Assembly: GCF_003003055.1 (NCBI RefSeq)
Contig: NZ_PVTV01000011.1
Coordinates: 833,973-897,972, forward strand
Reading direction: 5' to 3'
DNA length: 64,000 nucleotides
Source: Jezberella montanilacus
GTDB taxonomy: Bacteria > Pseudomonadota > Gammaproteobacteria > Burkholderiales > Burkholderiaceae_B
Shown here: piece after piece, positions 37,619 through 45,626 of the stretch
Layout: the number at the start of each line of letters is the position of its first letter
Numbering within the stretch: the first letter of the stretch is position 1
Position numbers and translations under genes: made by a program
Notes under the pieces: model-generated
What the model was told of the DNA's origin: nothing
Seen by the model: the letters and a program-made list of their open reading frames with translations, nothing else
Databases searched by the model: none

Positions 37619-38422
37619 TTACAAGCTTTTTAGATCAAATCTGACACCGATCCGTACACGCTCAGCTACCGGTCTGCCGTCTCGCACAGCAGGACTAAAC
37701 GTCCACTTTAAGGCGGTAGCCAAAGCAGATTGATCGAGGGAATCAACGCCACTGCTACTTGCCAACTCGGCACGACTGACAACTCCGTCGACACCGACGT
37801 CGAGATTTAGAAAAACAACCCCCTCTTGTTTGGCACGGACGGCTGCGTGTGGATAAGGTGGCTTGGCATTATTAAGCGGTTTCGGGCCTTTATCGCTACC
37901 AGTGGCTGAGGCAAACGCGCCAGCCTGAGTCGTTGCGCCGGCTGCGCTGACCGCAGTGACTGAAGCATCAGCCTGGGTTGCTTGTGACGGGTTCGCTTTA
38001 TTGCTGGGCGCAGCCGTAGCAGGCCTGACGGGTTTTGCTTGCGCGACTGGCTTGCCGCTCAGCGGTGTTTCCATCCCGAGCGATCGTGACACTTCAGGCG
38101 CCTTCTGAACCGCCACATCCACCATTTTTACAGGGACTGGCGCAGGCTCAGCCCGCTGAACCGCTTGCTGTGACAACACATCCTCTTTGCTTACTTCGGC
38201 CTCCTGGTCAGTTTCGGCCCCCCAAGACACAAGCTCTACAAAGGCAGTTTGGTCCAAGGGGTTGGAGAAACTCGCACCGCTCAGGCCGTAAATAACGACG
38301 ACCAAGCCATGCATGGCACACACAAGCAACAGAAAGGGAAAAAAATAGCTTGGCGTGCTATTTTTTCGGCAAAGATAACTAGGGGTCTGCGCAATGACCT
38401 CGTCACTTTCATAGACGACCAT
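37619..38422 (-). CDS. TonB-family energy transducer-like protein
   Basis: The 267-residue protein has one N-terminal membrane anchor (YFFPFLLLVCAMHGLVVVIYGL, about residues 26-47), a long linker rich in Pro, Ala, Val and Lys, and a C-terminal TonB domain (KPPYPHAAVRAKQEGVVFLNLDV...WTFSPAVRDGRPV). TonB passes proton-motive energy from ExbBD to outer membrane receptors. No exbB, exbD or receptor gene adjoins, so partners are elsewhere. It is read away from flhD and is separated from it by an AT-rich region. Confidence 0.87.
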   Translation of the reverse strand: MVVYESDEVIAQTPSYLCRKNSTPSYFFPFLLLVCAMHGLVVVIYGLSGASFSNPLDQTAFVELVSWGAETDQEAEVSKEDVLSQQAVQRAEPAPVPVKMVDVAVQKAPEVSRSLGMETPLSGKPVAQAKPVRPATAAPSNKANPSQATQADASVTAVSAAGATTQAGAFASATGSDKGPKPLNNAKPPYPHAAVRAKQEGVVFLNLDVGVDGVVSRAELASSSGVDSLDQSALATALKWTFSPAVRDGRPVAERVRIGVRFDLKSL

Positions 38423-38794
38423 TCAACGACTCGAAAAAACGAAATAAGGCCACTTATACATTTTATTTAGTCGCAACGACCCCTCGCCGTTTTGACGATT
38501 TTTGTTGTTTTTTTTTACAACTTTTACGTCAACTGTTACGGCAGCTTGTCGAAAAACTTTAGGCTCTTTTAATGAAAAAATTTATTAATCCTTTTTAGTT
38601 AAAGTAGTTTATTAAGTAAAAATACTATATATTTCAATTAGTTATCTTATGCTGTAAGCATAACACCTACATATTTAATGATAAAAAAATCACATTACAA
38701 ATGGTGTTTACCTCATTTTTTAATATTAGCACGCAGTCAATAATGGCTCCGTAGAACAAATTTTGTTCAACATTCCTTAATAGTGAGTATCGTT
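38423..38794. promoter_or_regulatory. AT-rich divergent control region upstream of flhD
   Basis: These 372 bases between the divergent TonB-like and flhD genes hold no plausible gene. From about 38500 to 38720 they are strikingly AT-rich compared with the rest of the window, as expected for a heavily controlled flhDC leader. A possible sigma-70 pair (TTGTCG, 17 bases, TTAATG) lies at about 38548-38576. A perfect palindrome is listed separately. The long leader suggests H-NS-type silencing or several activator sites, which is inference. Confidence 0.5.
38647..38663. promoter_or_regulatory. Palindrome TTATGCT-GTA-AGCATAA, candidate operator
   Basis: Two perfect seven-base arms surround GTA, about 130 bases upstream of the flhD start and inside its AT-rich leader. 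This could be the binding site of a dimeric regulator of the flagellar master operon, or a small hairpin in its 5' leader. Confidence 0.45.
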
Positions 38795-39127
38795 ATGAGT
38801 CAACTCGACCAAATGCAAGAACAGATGATGGCTGAAATTCGGGATGCAAATCTCAACTACCTGATTTTGGCTCAGCAAATGATTCGGACAGATAAAGCAT
38901 CAGCCATCTATCGACTGGGTGTCAGCAAAGACATCGCCGATATGCTGGACACACTCAGCAATTCTCAGCTAATCAAGCTGTCAAGCTCGAGCGTGATGTT
39001 GACTCGGTTCAGATTCGATGACGCAACTATCCTTGAGATGCTCACGCATCACAACAAAGGGTATGCCCAAGCGATGGCTCACAGCGCGATTCTGATGGCT
39101 GGGCAAGCCGTTGAATCAGTTGCTTAA
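38795..39127 (+). CDS. flhD: Flagellar master regulator subunit FlhD
   Basis: From ATG 38795 the product has 110 residues (an in-frame GTG lies at 38783). It aligns well with FlhD: IRDANLNYLILAQQMIRTDKASAIYRLG, and LSNSQLIKLSSSSVMLTRFRFDD. FlhD assembles with FlhC into the complex that activates class II flagellar promoters (flgB, flgA, flhB and fliA-type units) with sigma-70 RNA polymerase. flhC follows after 32 bases. The presence of FlhDC rather than FleQ or FlrA as master regulator matters for reading the reduced flhG gene at 50599. Confidence 0.94.
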   Translation: MSQLDQMQEQMMAEIRDANLNYLILAQQMIRTDKASAIYRLGVSKDIADMLDTLSNSQLIKLSSSSVMLTRFRFDDATILEMLTHHNKGYAQAMAHSAILMAGQAVESVA

Positions 39128-39159
39128 TTACAACACAAGCCAAGGTCTGATTTAAAACC

Positions 39160-39759
39160 ATGACAAGCACAGCGACCGCAGCCAAGAGCAAAACCGTTGT
39201 CGGCGAAGCTGAACAGTTGCAACTGGCGATCAGATTAATCAATCTTGGCGCACGGTTGCAGCTGCTTGAGTCTCAGACCTCACTCTCTCGTGAACGTTTA
39301 ACCAAGCTTTACAAAGAACTAAAAGGGATGTCGCCGCCCAAAGGAATGTTACCGTTCTCGACCGATTGGTTCTTGACTTGGCTACCTAACATTCATTCTT
39401 CCTTGTTTTTAAATATCTATAACTTTCTCATCACCAACGCGGGCATTGACGGGATCGAGGCACTGGCAAAAGCTTATGAGCTGTACCTTGAGCAGGCTCG
39501 TGAACTCGAAAATGCACCTGAGTTTCAAAGTAGTGAAGAACCAGTTTTGAGCTTGATTCGGGCATGGACCCTGGTTCGATTTGTCGAAAACAAACTGCTA
39601 AAGATGGAAAACTGCTCTCGTTGCAGCGGGCATTTCATTGTCAATCCGTACGATCTGCATAATAATTTCCTCTGCAACTTGTGCCACGTCCCCTCTCGTG
39701 CAGGCAAATATCAAAAAAATAAAAAAACAAAATTGGCAGACGACGGATTCGACGCCTGA
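39160..39759 (+). CDS. flhC: Flagellar master regulator subunit FlhC
   Basis: The 199-residue protein matches FlhC: LAIRLINLGARLQLLESQTSLSRERLTKLYKEL-type N-terminus (seen in pieces), KGMLPFSTDWFLTW, and the zinc cluster formed by C152, C155, C172 and C175 (CSRC ... CNLC). FlhC gives most of the DNA contact in the FlhD4C2 complex. AAGG precedes the ATG. Its last codons overlap the start of the methyltransferase gene by some 60 bases, depending on the start used there. Confidence 0.94.
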   Translation: MTSTATAAKSKTVVGEAEQLQLAIRLINLGARLQLLESQTSLSRERLTKLYKELKGMSPPKGMLPFSTDWFLTWLPNIHSSLFLNIYNFLITNAGIDGIEALAKAYELYLEQARELENAPEFQSSEEPVLSLIRAWTLVRFVENKLLKMENCSRCSGHFIVNPYDLHNNFLCNLCHVPSRAGKYQKNKKTKLADDGFDA

Positions 39760-40528
39760 CCTGACTCGGTGGTGGGATAAGCCCGCCCTCAAAGCACTCT
39801 TCATTCAATTAACAAGCGCGCTGCTAACCTGGGTTTTACTCAACCTATCGTTAGCGTTGCTCGGCACTGACGAGACTGTTCCAGCCCTGCTCTGGATCAT
39901 GACGCAAAGCATCATAGCGCCAGTGTTTGCAAGAATCCTCAAACAAGAAGTATGGTGGTTGTGCATTCATTTCGCGTTTCCAATCGCCGTTTTTTTAACG
40001 CTGCGACTTGAGCTATCCAACAACGTTTACCTCATCGCTTTTTTGGTGAGTCTGGGATTTTTCTGGAGTAGCTTTAGCGGTCGAGTGCCCTACTATCCTT
40101 CACACAAGCCAGTCTGGGATCAGGTCTTGAATTTACTGCCCCCAGGCAAGCCACTCAAAATGATAGACATCGGCAGTGGGCTCGGCGGGCTTGTGCTGTA
40201 TGCTGCACGACAAAATCCAACGCTCGACGTGGTTGGCATTGAGACTGCACCGCTCATTTGGGCGTATAGCCGATTGCGTGCGGCATTGACCAGATCAAAA
40301 GCTCATTTCATTTTGGGTAACTATGACAAACTTGACCTTGGCGACTACGACGTTGTGTTTGCCTACCTATCACCCGCTGCGATGCCAGGCTTAATGAAAA
40401 AAAGCCACGCGCAAATGAGAAACGGGACAATGTTCATTAGCCACGAGTTCCCTTTTCCTGATTTGCCAGCGACTTTGGTGATCGAATACGGCGACGATAC
40501 AAGACCAAGTTATGTCTACCATATGTAG
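39698..40528 (+). CDS. Membrane-anchored class I SAM-dependent methyltransferase-like protein
   Basis: The frame runs from TTG 39638 to the stop at 40528; GTG 39698 gives 276 residues and is my tentative start. The first half has about four hydrophobic spans (for example LTSALLTWVLLNLSLALLG and VYLIAFLVSLGFFWSSF). The second half has motif I of SAM methyltransferases, KMIDIGSGLGGLVLYAARQNP, followed by VVGIETAPLIWAYSRL and DYDVVFAYLSPAAM. The substrate is unknown. The gene overlaps the 3' end of flhC and lies before motA, so it is probably expressed with the flagellar master operon. It is not CheR; it lacks CheR's N-terminal domain. Confidence 0.75.
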   Translation: MQANIKKIKKQNWQTTDSTPDLTRWWDKPALKALFIQLTSALLTWVLLNLSLALLGTDETVPALLWIMTQSIIAPVFARILKQEVWWLCIHFAFPIAVFLTLRLELSNNVYLIAFLVSLGFFWSSFSGRVPYYPSHKPVWDQVLNLLPPGKPLKMIDIGSGLGGLVLYAARQNPTLDVVGIETAPLIWAYSRLRAALTRSKAHFILGNYDKLDLGDYDVVFAYLSPAAMPGLMKKSHAQMRNGTMFISHEFPFPDLPATLVIEYGDDTRPSYVYHM

Positions 40529-40545
40529 TGGGAAGCGCACTCATC

Positions 40546-40587
40546 CAGCAACAAACCATTGAAAAGACTCAAAAATATGTGTTGCTG
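40546..40587. repeat. Inverted repeat upstream of motA
   Basis: Eight-base arms CAGCAACA and TGTTGCTG are separated by 26 bases in the 170-base gap between the methyltransferase and motA. It could be a weak hairpin in the transcript or an operator. No T-run follows. Confidence 0.3.
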
Positions 40588-40698
40588 AGGGACAATACAA
40601 CGATAAAATCCCACCAATATGCATTTATTTTTGAATTCGACGCGGGGACGAACCTGTACCCTTAACTCCATCAATCCTAATTAAATAGAGGGTACGCG

Positions 40699-41559
40699 GT
40701 GTTTGTCATCATAGGTTACGTCGCCGTCTGTGCGAGTGTTTTTGGCGGGTTTGTTCTCGCTGGCGGCCATATTGCCGCTCTGTTTCAACCCCTTGAGTTA
40801 TTGATGATTGGTGGCGCTGCGCTCGGCGCCTTCATTGTCGGTAATGACATGAAGGCAATCAAAGCAACCATTGCCGCTCTCCCGACCTTGTTCAAAGGAT
40901 CAAAGTACACCAAGGCTCTATACATTGATTTGCTATCCATGATGTTCGAATTGCTCACCAAAGTGCGCAAAGACGGCATGATGTCACTTGAAAAAGATGT
41001 TGACGCGCCACATGACAGTCCTTTATTCAACCGCTACCCCAGTATTGTCAAAGACCATCACTTAATGGAATTTATTTGTGATTATTTGCGACTCATGCTG
41101 ACAGGCAATCTGGATCCGTTTCAGATTGAAAATTTGATGGACGTCGAAATCGATACCCATCATCAAGAAGGCCACGTACCAATTCACTGCATCGCCAAGA
41201 TTGGCGATGGTCTGCCTGCCTTCGGTATTGTTGCGGCCGTGATGGGGGTTGTACACACCATGGAGTCGGTCGGTGTCCCACCATCGGAGTTGGGAGAAAT
41301 GATTGCCCATGCGCTCGTTGGTACCTTTCTGGGTATTTTGCTTGCTTATGGTTTTGTCGGTCCTCTATCTTCACTGTTAGAACAAAAGCTTGCCGAGTCA
41401 AGCAAGATCTATCAAGCGACCAAGGTGGTTTTGCTGGCTCATATGCAAGGTTATGCGCCGACGATCGCGGTCGAATTTGGTCGCAAAGTCTTGAACTCTA
41501 CCGAGCGTCCGACTTTCACAGAGCTTGAAGAACACATTCGCCTGAGCAAAGTTAAATAA
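40699..41559 (+). CDS. motA: Flagellar motor stator protein MotA
   Basis: The 286-residue inner membrane protein opens with FVIIGYVAVCASVFGGFVLAGG (TM1) and has four membrane segments with the large cytosolic loop between TM2 and TM3. The conserved GDGLPAFGIVAAVMGVVHTM and HALVGTFLGILLAYGFVGPL (TM3 and TM4) match proton-type MotA of Burkholderiales. GTG 40699 is preceded by GAGGG. With MotB it forms the proton-conducting stator. motB follows after 30 bases. A second stator pair is encoded at 51846-53725. Confidence 0.94.
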   Translation: MFVIIGYVAVCASVFGGFVLAGGHIAALFQPLELLMIGGAALGAFIVGNDMKAIKATIAALPTLFKGSKYTKALYIDLLSMMFELLTKVRKDGMMSLEKDVDAPHDSPLFNRYPSIVKDHHLMEFICDYLRLMLTGNLDPFQIENLMDVEIDTHHQEGHVPIHCIAKIGDGLPAFGIVAAVMGVVHTMESVGVPPSELGEMIAHALVGTFLGILLAYGFVGPLSSLLEQKLAESSKIYQATKVVLLAHMQGYAPTIAVEFGRKVLNSTERPTFTELEEHIRLSKVK

Positions 41560-41589
41560 TGACCACCGACTGCTTCATCGTACTCAATC

Positions 41590-42564
41590 ATGGCTGATAG
41601 CGAAGCAAAACGTCCGATTATCGTCAAGCGCATCAAGAAGGGCGATGGCGGCCATCACGGCGGCGCCTGGAAGATCGCTTACGCTGACTTCGTCACAGCG
41701 ATGATGGCGTTTTTTCTGCTGATGTGGTTACTTGGTTCCACTACCTCTGGCGATCTAAACGGTATTGCCGAGTACTTTAAAACACCTTTGCGCGTCGCGA
41801 TGTCTGGCGGTTCTGGCGCGGGTGCCAGTGACAGCATAATTACTGGAGGTGGTAGAGATCTGACCATGAAGTCAGCACAAACACGCAAAACTACTGAAAA
41901 GGTCACAAAAAAAGAACGCCGTAACCCTAGGATTGTAGACCTGGATGCTGCAACCAAAAAAAACCTGGCCAAAGAGATTGAAGATCTCAAGAAACTGATG
42001 GCAAATATCCAAGCCGAAATCGAAGCTAATCCGCATCTCGCGCAATATAAAAACCAACTGACTTTAAATATCACACCAGACGGTCTCAGGATTCAGATCG
42101 TTGACGAAAAAAACCGTCCCATGTTTGCGGTGTCCAGATCTGAGCTTGAGCCCTATGCAAAGCTCATTCTGAAAGATCTGGGTACGATGCTGACGGGTAT
42201 CCCCAACAAAATCATGATCTCGGGCCATACTGATGCATTGCCATTCCCCAATGGCAACAAGTCCTACAGCAACTGGGAGCTCTCTGCCGAAAGAGCCAAC
42301 GCAGCAAGACGTGAACTCGTCGCGGCGGGGTTACCTGAATCGAGTTTGCTTCAGGTAATTGGCCTGTCATCTGCTGTGCCTTACGATAAAAAAGACCCTC
42401 TCAATCCAATTAATCGCAGAATCGCCATCACCGTTTTTAATAAAGCAGCTGAAGAGCGCGTGACACGCGAAATGGAGTCCAACCCGGTTTCGCAATCAAA
42501 AGAAGCGGCCTCCTTGCTTAATGACTTGAAAGAGGACGACGCTCAGCCACCACCCCTTAAGTGA
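41590..42564 (+). CDS. motB: Flagellar motor stator protein MotB
   Basis: The 324-residue protein has a basic cytosolic N-terminus and a single membrane helix with the proton-binding aspartate D33 (AYADFVTAMMAFFLLMWLLG). A plug/linker follows, then a C-terminal OmpA-like peptidoglycan-binding domain (SGHTDALPFPNG, NWELSAERANAARRELV, NRRIAITV). It anchors MotA to the cell wall. The ribosome binding site before ATG 41590 is poor. It is followed after seven bases by the CheA-like gene. Confidence 0.94.
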   Translation: MADSEAKRPIIVKRIKKGDGGHHGGAWKIAYADFVTAMMAFFLLMWLLGSTTSGDLNGIAEYFKTPLRVAMSGGSGAGASDSIITGGGRDLTMKSAQTRKTTEKVTKKERRNPRIVDLDAATKKNLAKEIEDLKKLMANIQAEIEANPHLAQYKNQLTLNITPDGLRIQIVDEKNRPMFAVSRSELEPYAKLILKDLGTMLTGIPNKIMISGHTDALPFPNGNKSYSNWELSAERANAARRELVAAGLPESSLLQVIGLSSAVPYDKKDPLNPINRRIAITVFNKAAEERVTREMESNPVSQSKEAASLLNDLKEDDAQPPPLK

Positions 42565-42571
42565 GGAAGGG

Positions 42572-43798
42572 ATGAGAGAGATTGAAGCCATTTTTTTTAA
42601 TGAGACTTTCACTCTTTTGGCTCAAGTTGAAACATTATTTGCGTCGCTTCAGTCTGACGGACCGGCGCAAACCAGCTTAGAAGCAATTTTCAGAGCTATC
42701 CATTCGATAAAAAGCAGTGCTGCTGCACTCGGCTTCAAGAAGGCAAGTCAGCTTGCCCATGCCCTTGAAGATTTGCTCGTGCAACTGCGAGGTAAGCCAG
42801 TCGTCGAAATAGAGAACAACGTGGAACTCATTGAACAGGCGACCGGCCGCCTGAGGGATCAACTGCACCACGATCAAGCCGGCTCCTCGTTTGATGAGAC
42901 TAGGCCTCCCCCTATCATCGACTCGCTCAATTCACGCGCAAAGGGGCTGAGTGCAAAACCTGATAGCGTTGAAACCTTGCTTGAATATGAAATCACGCTG
43001 ATCAATCAACAACCAGCCGAACGCCTCTGTAACTTGTACGCCCACTTATCCTCGCTGGGATTAGCTCATATCTCAATCACCAGTCAAACAGAACAAACAA
43101 TAGTGCTGCAAACCACACTGGCTCAAACCGCGGTGCTGGCGGTGTGTAGTTTTAGCGTTGAGCCTGAAGATGTCTCGATTAACGTTCGGGCATTGCAACG
43201 GCCAAATGATGGGGGAGGAAACCGGCGCGTCATGATACGCATGGGTGACGTGCTGCGGCCCATGTCCAGAATGCTTGCAGAGCTTTGCCTCGACACCGGC
43301 AAAAAAGCACAACTGATCACACAAGGCGATGGAATTGAATTAGTCCCAGCCCTCGCGCAGCAACTGATCGCCCCTGTCGCGCACTTATTGCGCAATTGTG
43401 TCGCCCATGGCATTGAATCACCCCAGGCTCGCCAATTGGCAGGCAAATGCGAACTGGGCCAGTTGAGCGTCACAAGCACGACGAATGGTAGTAACCTGAG
43501 CATCAGCGTGGCCGATGATGGCGCGGGGATGAATCGCGAGCAAATTCTACAAGGCGCTCAAAAGCAAGGCTTGCCGGTGGAGAACTGCCTAACGGATGAC
43601 GAAGTATGGGAGCTTGCTTTAACCCCTGGCCTTTCCACTGCGGCGGAGCAATCGGTTCTATCTGGCCGAGGCGTCGGTTTGGATAGTGTAAAAACGACAG
43701 TGGCTAAGTTAAACGGCGATTTTCGAATACAGTCTGAAGTTGGTCTAGGAACAACCATGACGATCATCGTGCCAATCGACGTAAAAATGAGCGGTTAG
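42572..43798 (+). CDS. Short CheA-like histidine kinase lacking the CheW-like P5 domain
   Basis: The 408-residue protein has an Hpt domain with phospho-acceptor H44 (AIHSIKSSAAALGF), a poorly conserved middle (about 115-205), and a complete ATP-binding domain: N-box N275 (HLLRNCVAHGIE), G1 DDGAGM at 315-320, and G2 GRGVGL at 365-370. It ends at TTMTIIVPIDVKMSG, just where P5, the CheW-like domain, begins in normal CheA (usually 650 residues or more). The P3 dimerisation hairpin is also nearly absent: only its tail (VMIRMGDVLRPMSRM) remains. GAGGAAGGG precedes the ATG. A receptor-like gene begins 25 bases after it, so there is no room for a broken-off P5. How it would dock to receptors is unclear. 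Confidence 0.85.
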   Translation: MREIEAIFFNETFTLLAQVETLFASLQSDGPAQTSLEAIFRAIHSIKSSAAALGFKKASQLAHALEDLLVQLRGKPVVEIENNVELIEQATGRLRDQLHHDQAGSSFDETRPPPIIDSLNSRAKGLSAKPDSVETLLEYEITLINQQPAERLCNLYAHLSSLGLAHISITSQTEQTIVLQTTLAQTAVLAVCSFSVEPEDVSINVRALQRPNDGGGNRRVMIRMGDVLRPMSRMLAELCLDTGKKAQLITQGDGIELVPALAQQLIAPVAHLLRNCVAHGIESPQARQLAGKCELGQLSVTSTTNGSNLSISVADDGAGMNREQILQGAQKQGLPVENCLTDDEVWELALTPGLSTAAEQSVLSGRGVGLDSVKTTVAKLNGDFRIQSEVGLGTTMTIIVPIDVKMSG

Positions 43799-43822
43799 GC
43801 GCAGAACACATAGAGAGAGTGA

Positions 43823-45493
43823 TTGCAATCCATGTCCTTCAAATTGAATTACCAAGCGCGACTGAACCTCATCGCAACCCTGTGTTTAGTCGCCATTATC
43901 GGTGTAGGTGGCTATGCTGCGTATCTGACTCGGCTAAATGCAGACTTACTCAAGTTCAACCATCAGGTCGATATAGCCCCCGCAGTGCTGATCAGCGACC
44001 TGATTAGTCGCTCGGCCGAATCTGCCTCTCTTCTACAAACGGCATCTGAAAACGCAAATTTATCCGCTACTGACGGGTCTGCGAGCATACAAGCTAGCCA
44101 CCTCAAGCAGGCAGGGAATTTAATAGCGCGTCTGCAAAAAAATATTGAAACGACCAAGGGTTTGTTGGCACAACTTGAGCAAGCCCTTCGTGACCCGGAT
44201 CTGAAGGCGAAGGCAGAACGACTCAATAAACAGTATGCGGACATTACCAGTGCTCAGACGCTACCTGTAGCAGCTGAACTCGTTTCGGATAGCAATACTG
44301 GCGCCGTAAACCAACTCAACCGAGCGCTTAAGCAACAAGATCAACACCTCCAGCAAGCCAAAGAACTTCAGCGTCAAATCATCGACTCGTTAAAAATTTC
44401 TCAGCTAGAGATCGACCAAGATAGCCAAAGAAATATCGCTTTAGCTATCTGCCTAGCATCGATTATCACCATCGTGATTGCCGTTTTTCTGTTGATGAGC
44501 CGCCTGCTGACCGTCTATCGGGGCAAACTTGAGTCAGCGGCTAGAACCAAAAACCTCGATCCAAACCCTGCTCGAGCAAGACCAGTGCCACAAGAGCCCC
44601 CAACTGCAGAGCCAAGCGTGATTGTGTCGCACCCAGAAATCGTGCAACAGCTCTACAGCAAAATGAACGGCTCCATCAAATTGGTTTCAACCGTCAATAT
44701 CGAACTGATGGAGCTAAACCAAGAGCAGAAGTCACTCACTAAAAAAGTGCTGGAAGGCTTACCTCAGCTAAAGCGCGCGCTGACCGATGCGACTAGCCAA
44801 GTCACCCTGACGCACGAATTTGGTGCGACCGTATCAGGTGTCGCCGGGTCAAGTGATGCATCCCTGACTGATATTCAAAGCCTACTAGCTCAAATTACAG
44901 ATGACGCCCGCAAAATGGACGCTCTGACTAGTACGATAGATGCCATATCGTTGCAATCCGACATGCTTGCTTTTAACGCGACACTTGAGGCAGCGAAAGC
45001 AGGTGAGTTTGGTCTCGCTTTTTCAGTGATCGCCAGCGAGGTGCGTCTGTTAGCTCAAAAATGTATCGTCGCTACACAAGACCTGAGGGCCTTGATCCAC
45101 GACATCAGTCACCGCTCGAATGCTCACGTCGAGAATCTCAATGAAACACAAACATCGCTTAGCCGTCTCAACGAGCTATCCACACAGTTTGTCACACAAG
45201 TATCCTCACAATTGGATTCAAAACAGGATGAGTTGGCCACGCTTGAATTTGCAGAACAGGCATACAAGAGAATTGAGCATTCGATCGATAAACAGCTGCA
45301 ACTTTTTAAAGATATTAATGGTGCGCTAGGGCTAGGGGATGCAACCCCAGTTGAAACCTTAACGAAATCTGCCTCCGTTGCTGAACTCCCGGTGCGAGAA
45401 AACAGCCAGCCGCCAACGGCCCTTGCAGCTAATCACGAAAAGCCGGCCGCCAGCCCCTCTGGTAAAACAGACTCTGACTGGGCGCTTTTTTGA
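43823..45493 (+). CDS. MCP-like receptor without HAMP, ending in a DWALF tether
   Basis: The 556-residue protein (TTG 43823; ATG 43832 is the alternative) has TM1 at about 16-36, a periplasmic helical domain of some 165 residues, and TM2 at about 205-228. A proline-rich cytosolic linker takes the place of a HAMP domain. A divergent MCP signalling hairpin follows, with its tip at about 371-412 (IDAISLQSDMLAFNATLEA, then AKAGEFGLAFSVIASEVRLL). After a flexible tail the last five residues are DWALF. That fits the aromatic-x-x-aromatic pattern of the NWETF-type pentapeptide that tethers CheR and CheB. It follows the short CheA and precedes the CheY-like gene, in the place of the usual receptor genes of the chemotaxis operon. 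Confidence 0.83.
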   Translation: MQSMSFKLNYQARLNLIATLCLVAIIGVGGYAAYLTRLNADLLKFNHQVDIAPAVLISDLISRSAESASLLQTASENANLSATDGSASIQASHLKQAGNLIARLQKNIETTKGLLAQLEQALRDPDLKAKAERLNKQYADITSAQTLPVAAELVSDSNTGAVNQLNRALKQQDQHLQQAKELQRQIIDSLKISQLEIDQDSQRNIALAICLASIITIVIAVFLLMSRLLTVYRGKLESAARTKNLDPNPARARPVPQEPPTAEPSVIVSHPEIVQQLYSKMNGSIKLVSTVNIELMELNQEQKSLTKKVLEGLPQLKRALTDATSQVTLTHEFGATVSGVAGSSDASLTDIQSLLAQITDDARKMDALTSTIDAISLQSDMLAFNATLEAAKAGEFGLAFSVIASEVRLLAQKCIVATQDLRALIHDISHRSNAHVENLNETQTSLSRLNELSTQFVTQVSSQLDSKQDELATLEFAEQAYKRIEHSIDKQLQLFKDINGALGLGDATPVETLTKSASVAELPVRENSQPPTALAANHEKPAASPSGKTDSDWALF

Positions 45494-45528
45494 AATATTT
45501 CGAAACAAGGTCAATTATTTCACAAACA

Positions 45529-45547
45529 CCCCCTGCGATTGGGGGGG
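45529..45547 (+). terminator. G/C hairpin between receptor and cheY-like gene
   Basis: CCCCC, loop TGCGATT, then a run of seven G and a short TTC. It lies 36 bases after the receptor stop, so it may end or attenuate the upstream transcript, leaving the CheY-like gene with its own promoter. There is no long T-run. Confidence 0.4.
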
Positions 45548-45626
45548 TTCAAATTATTCAATAATCGCCTAAACTTAGGGGCCCAGGCTTTCGTGCCTGA
45601 ACGCCAAAAAAAAATCAAACCATCAA

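Noticed and set aside
42572..43798. Short CheA as the front part of a gene broken by frameshift
   Set aside because: Only 24 bases lie between its stop and the receptor start, so no P5 coding could have been cut off here; the end of the ATPase domain is clean.
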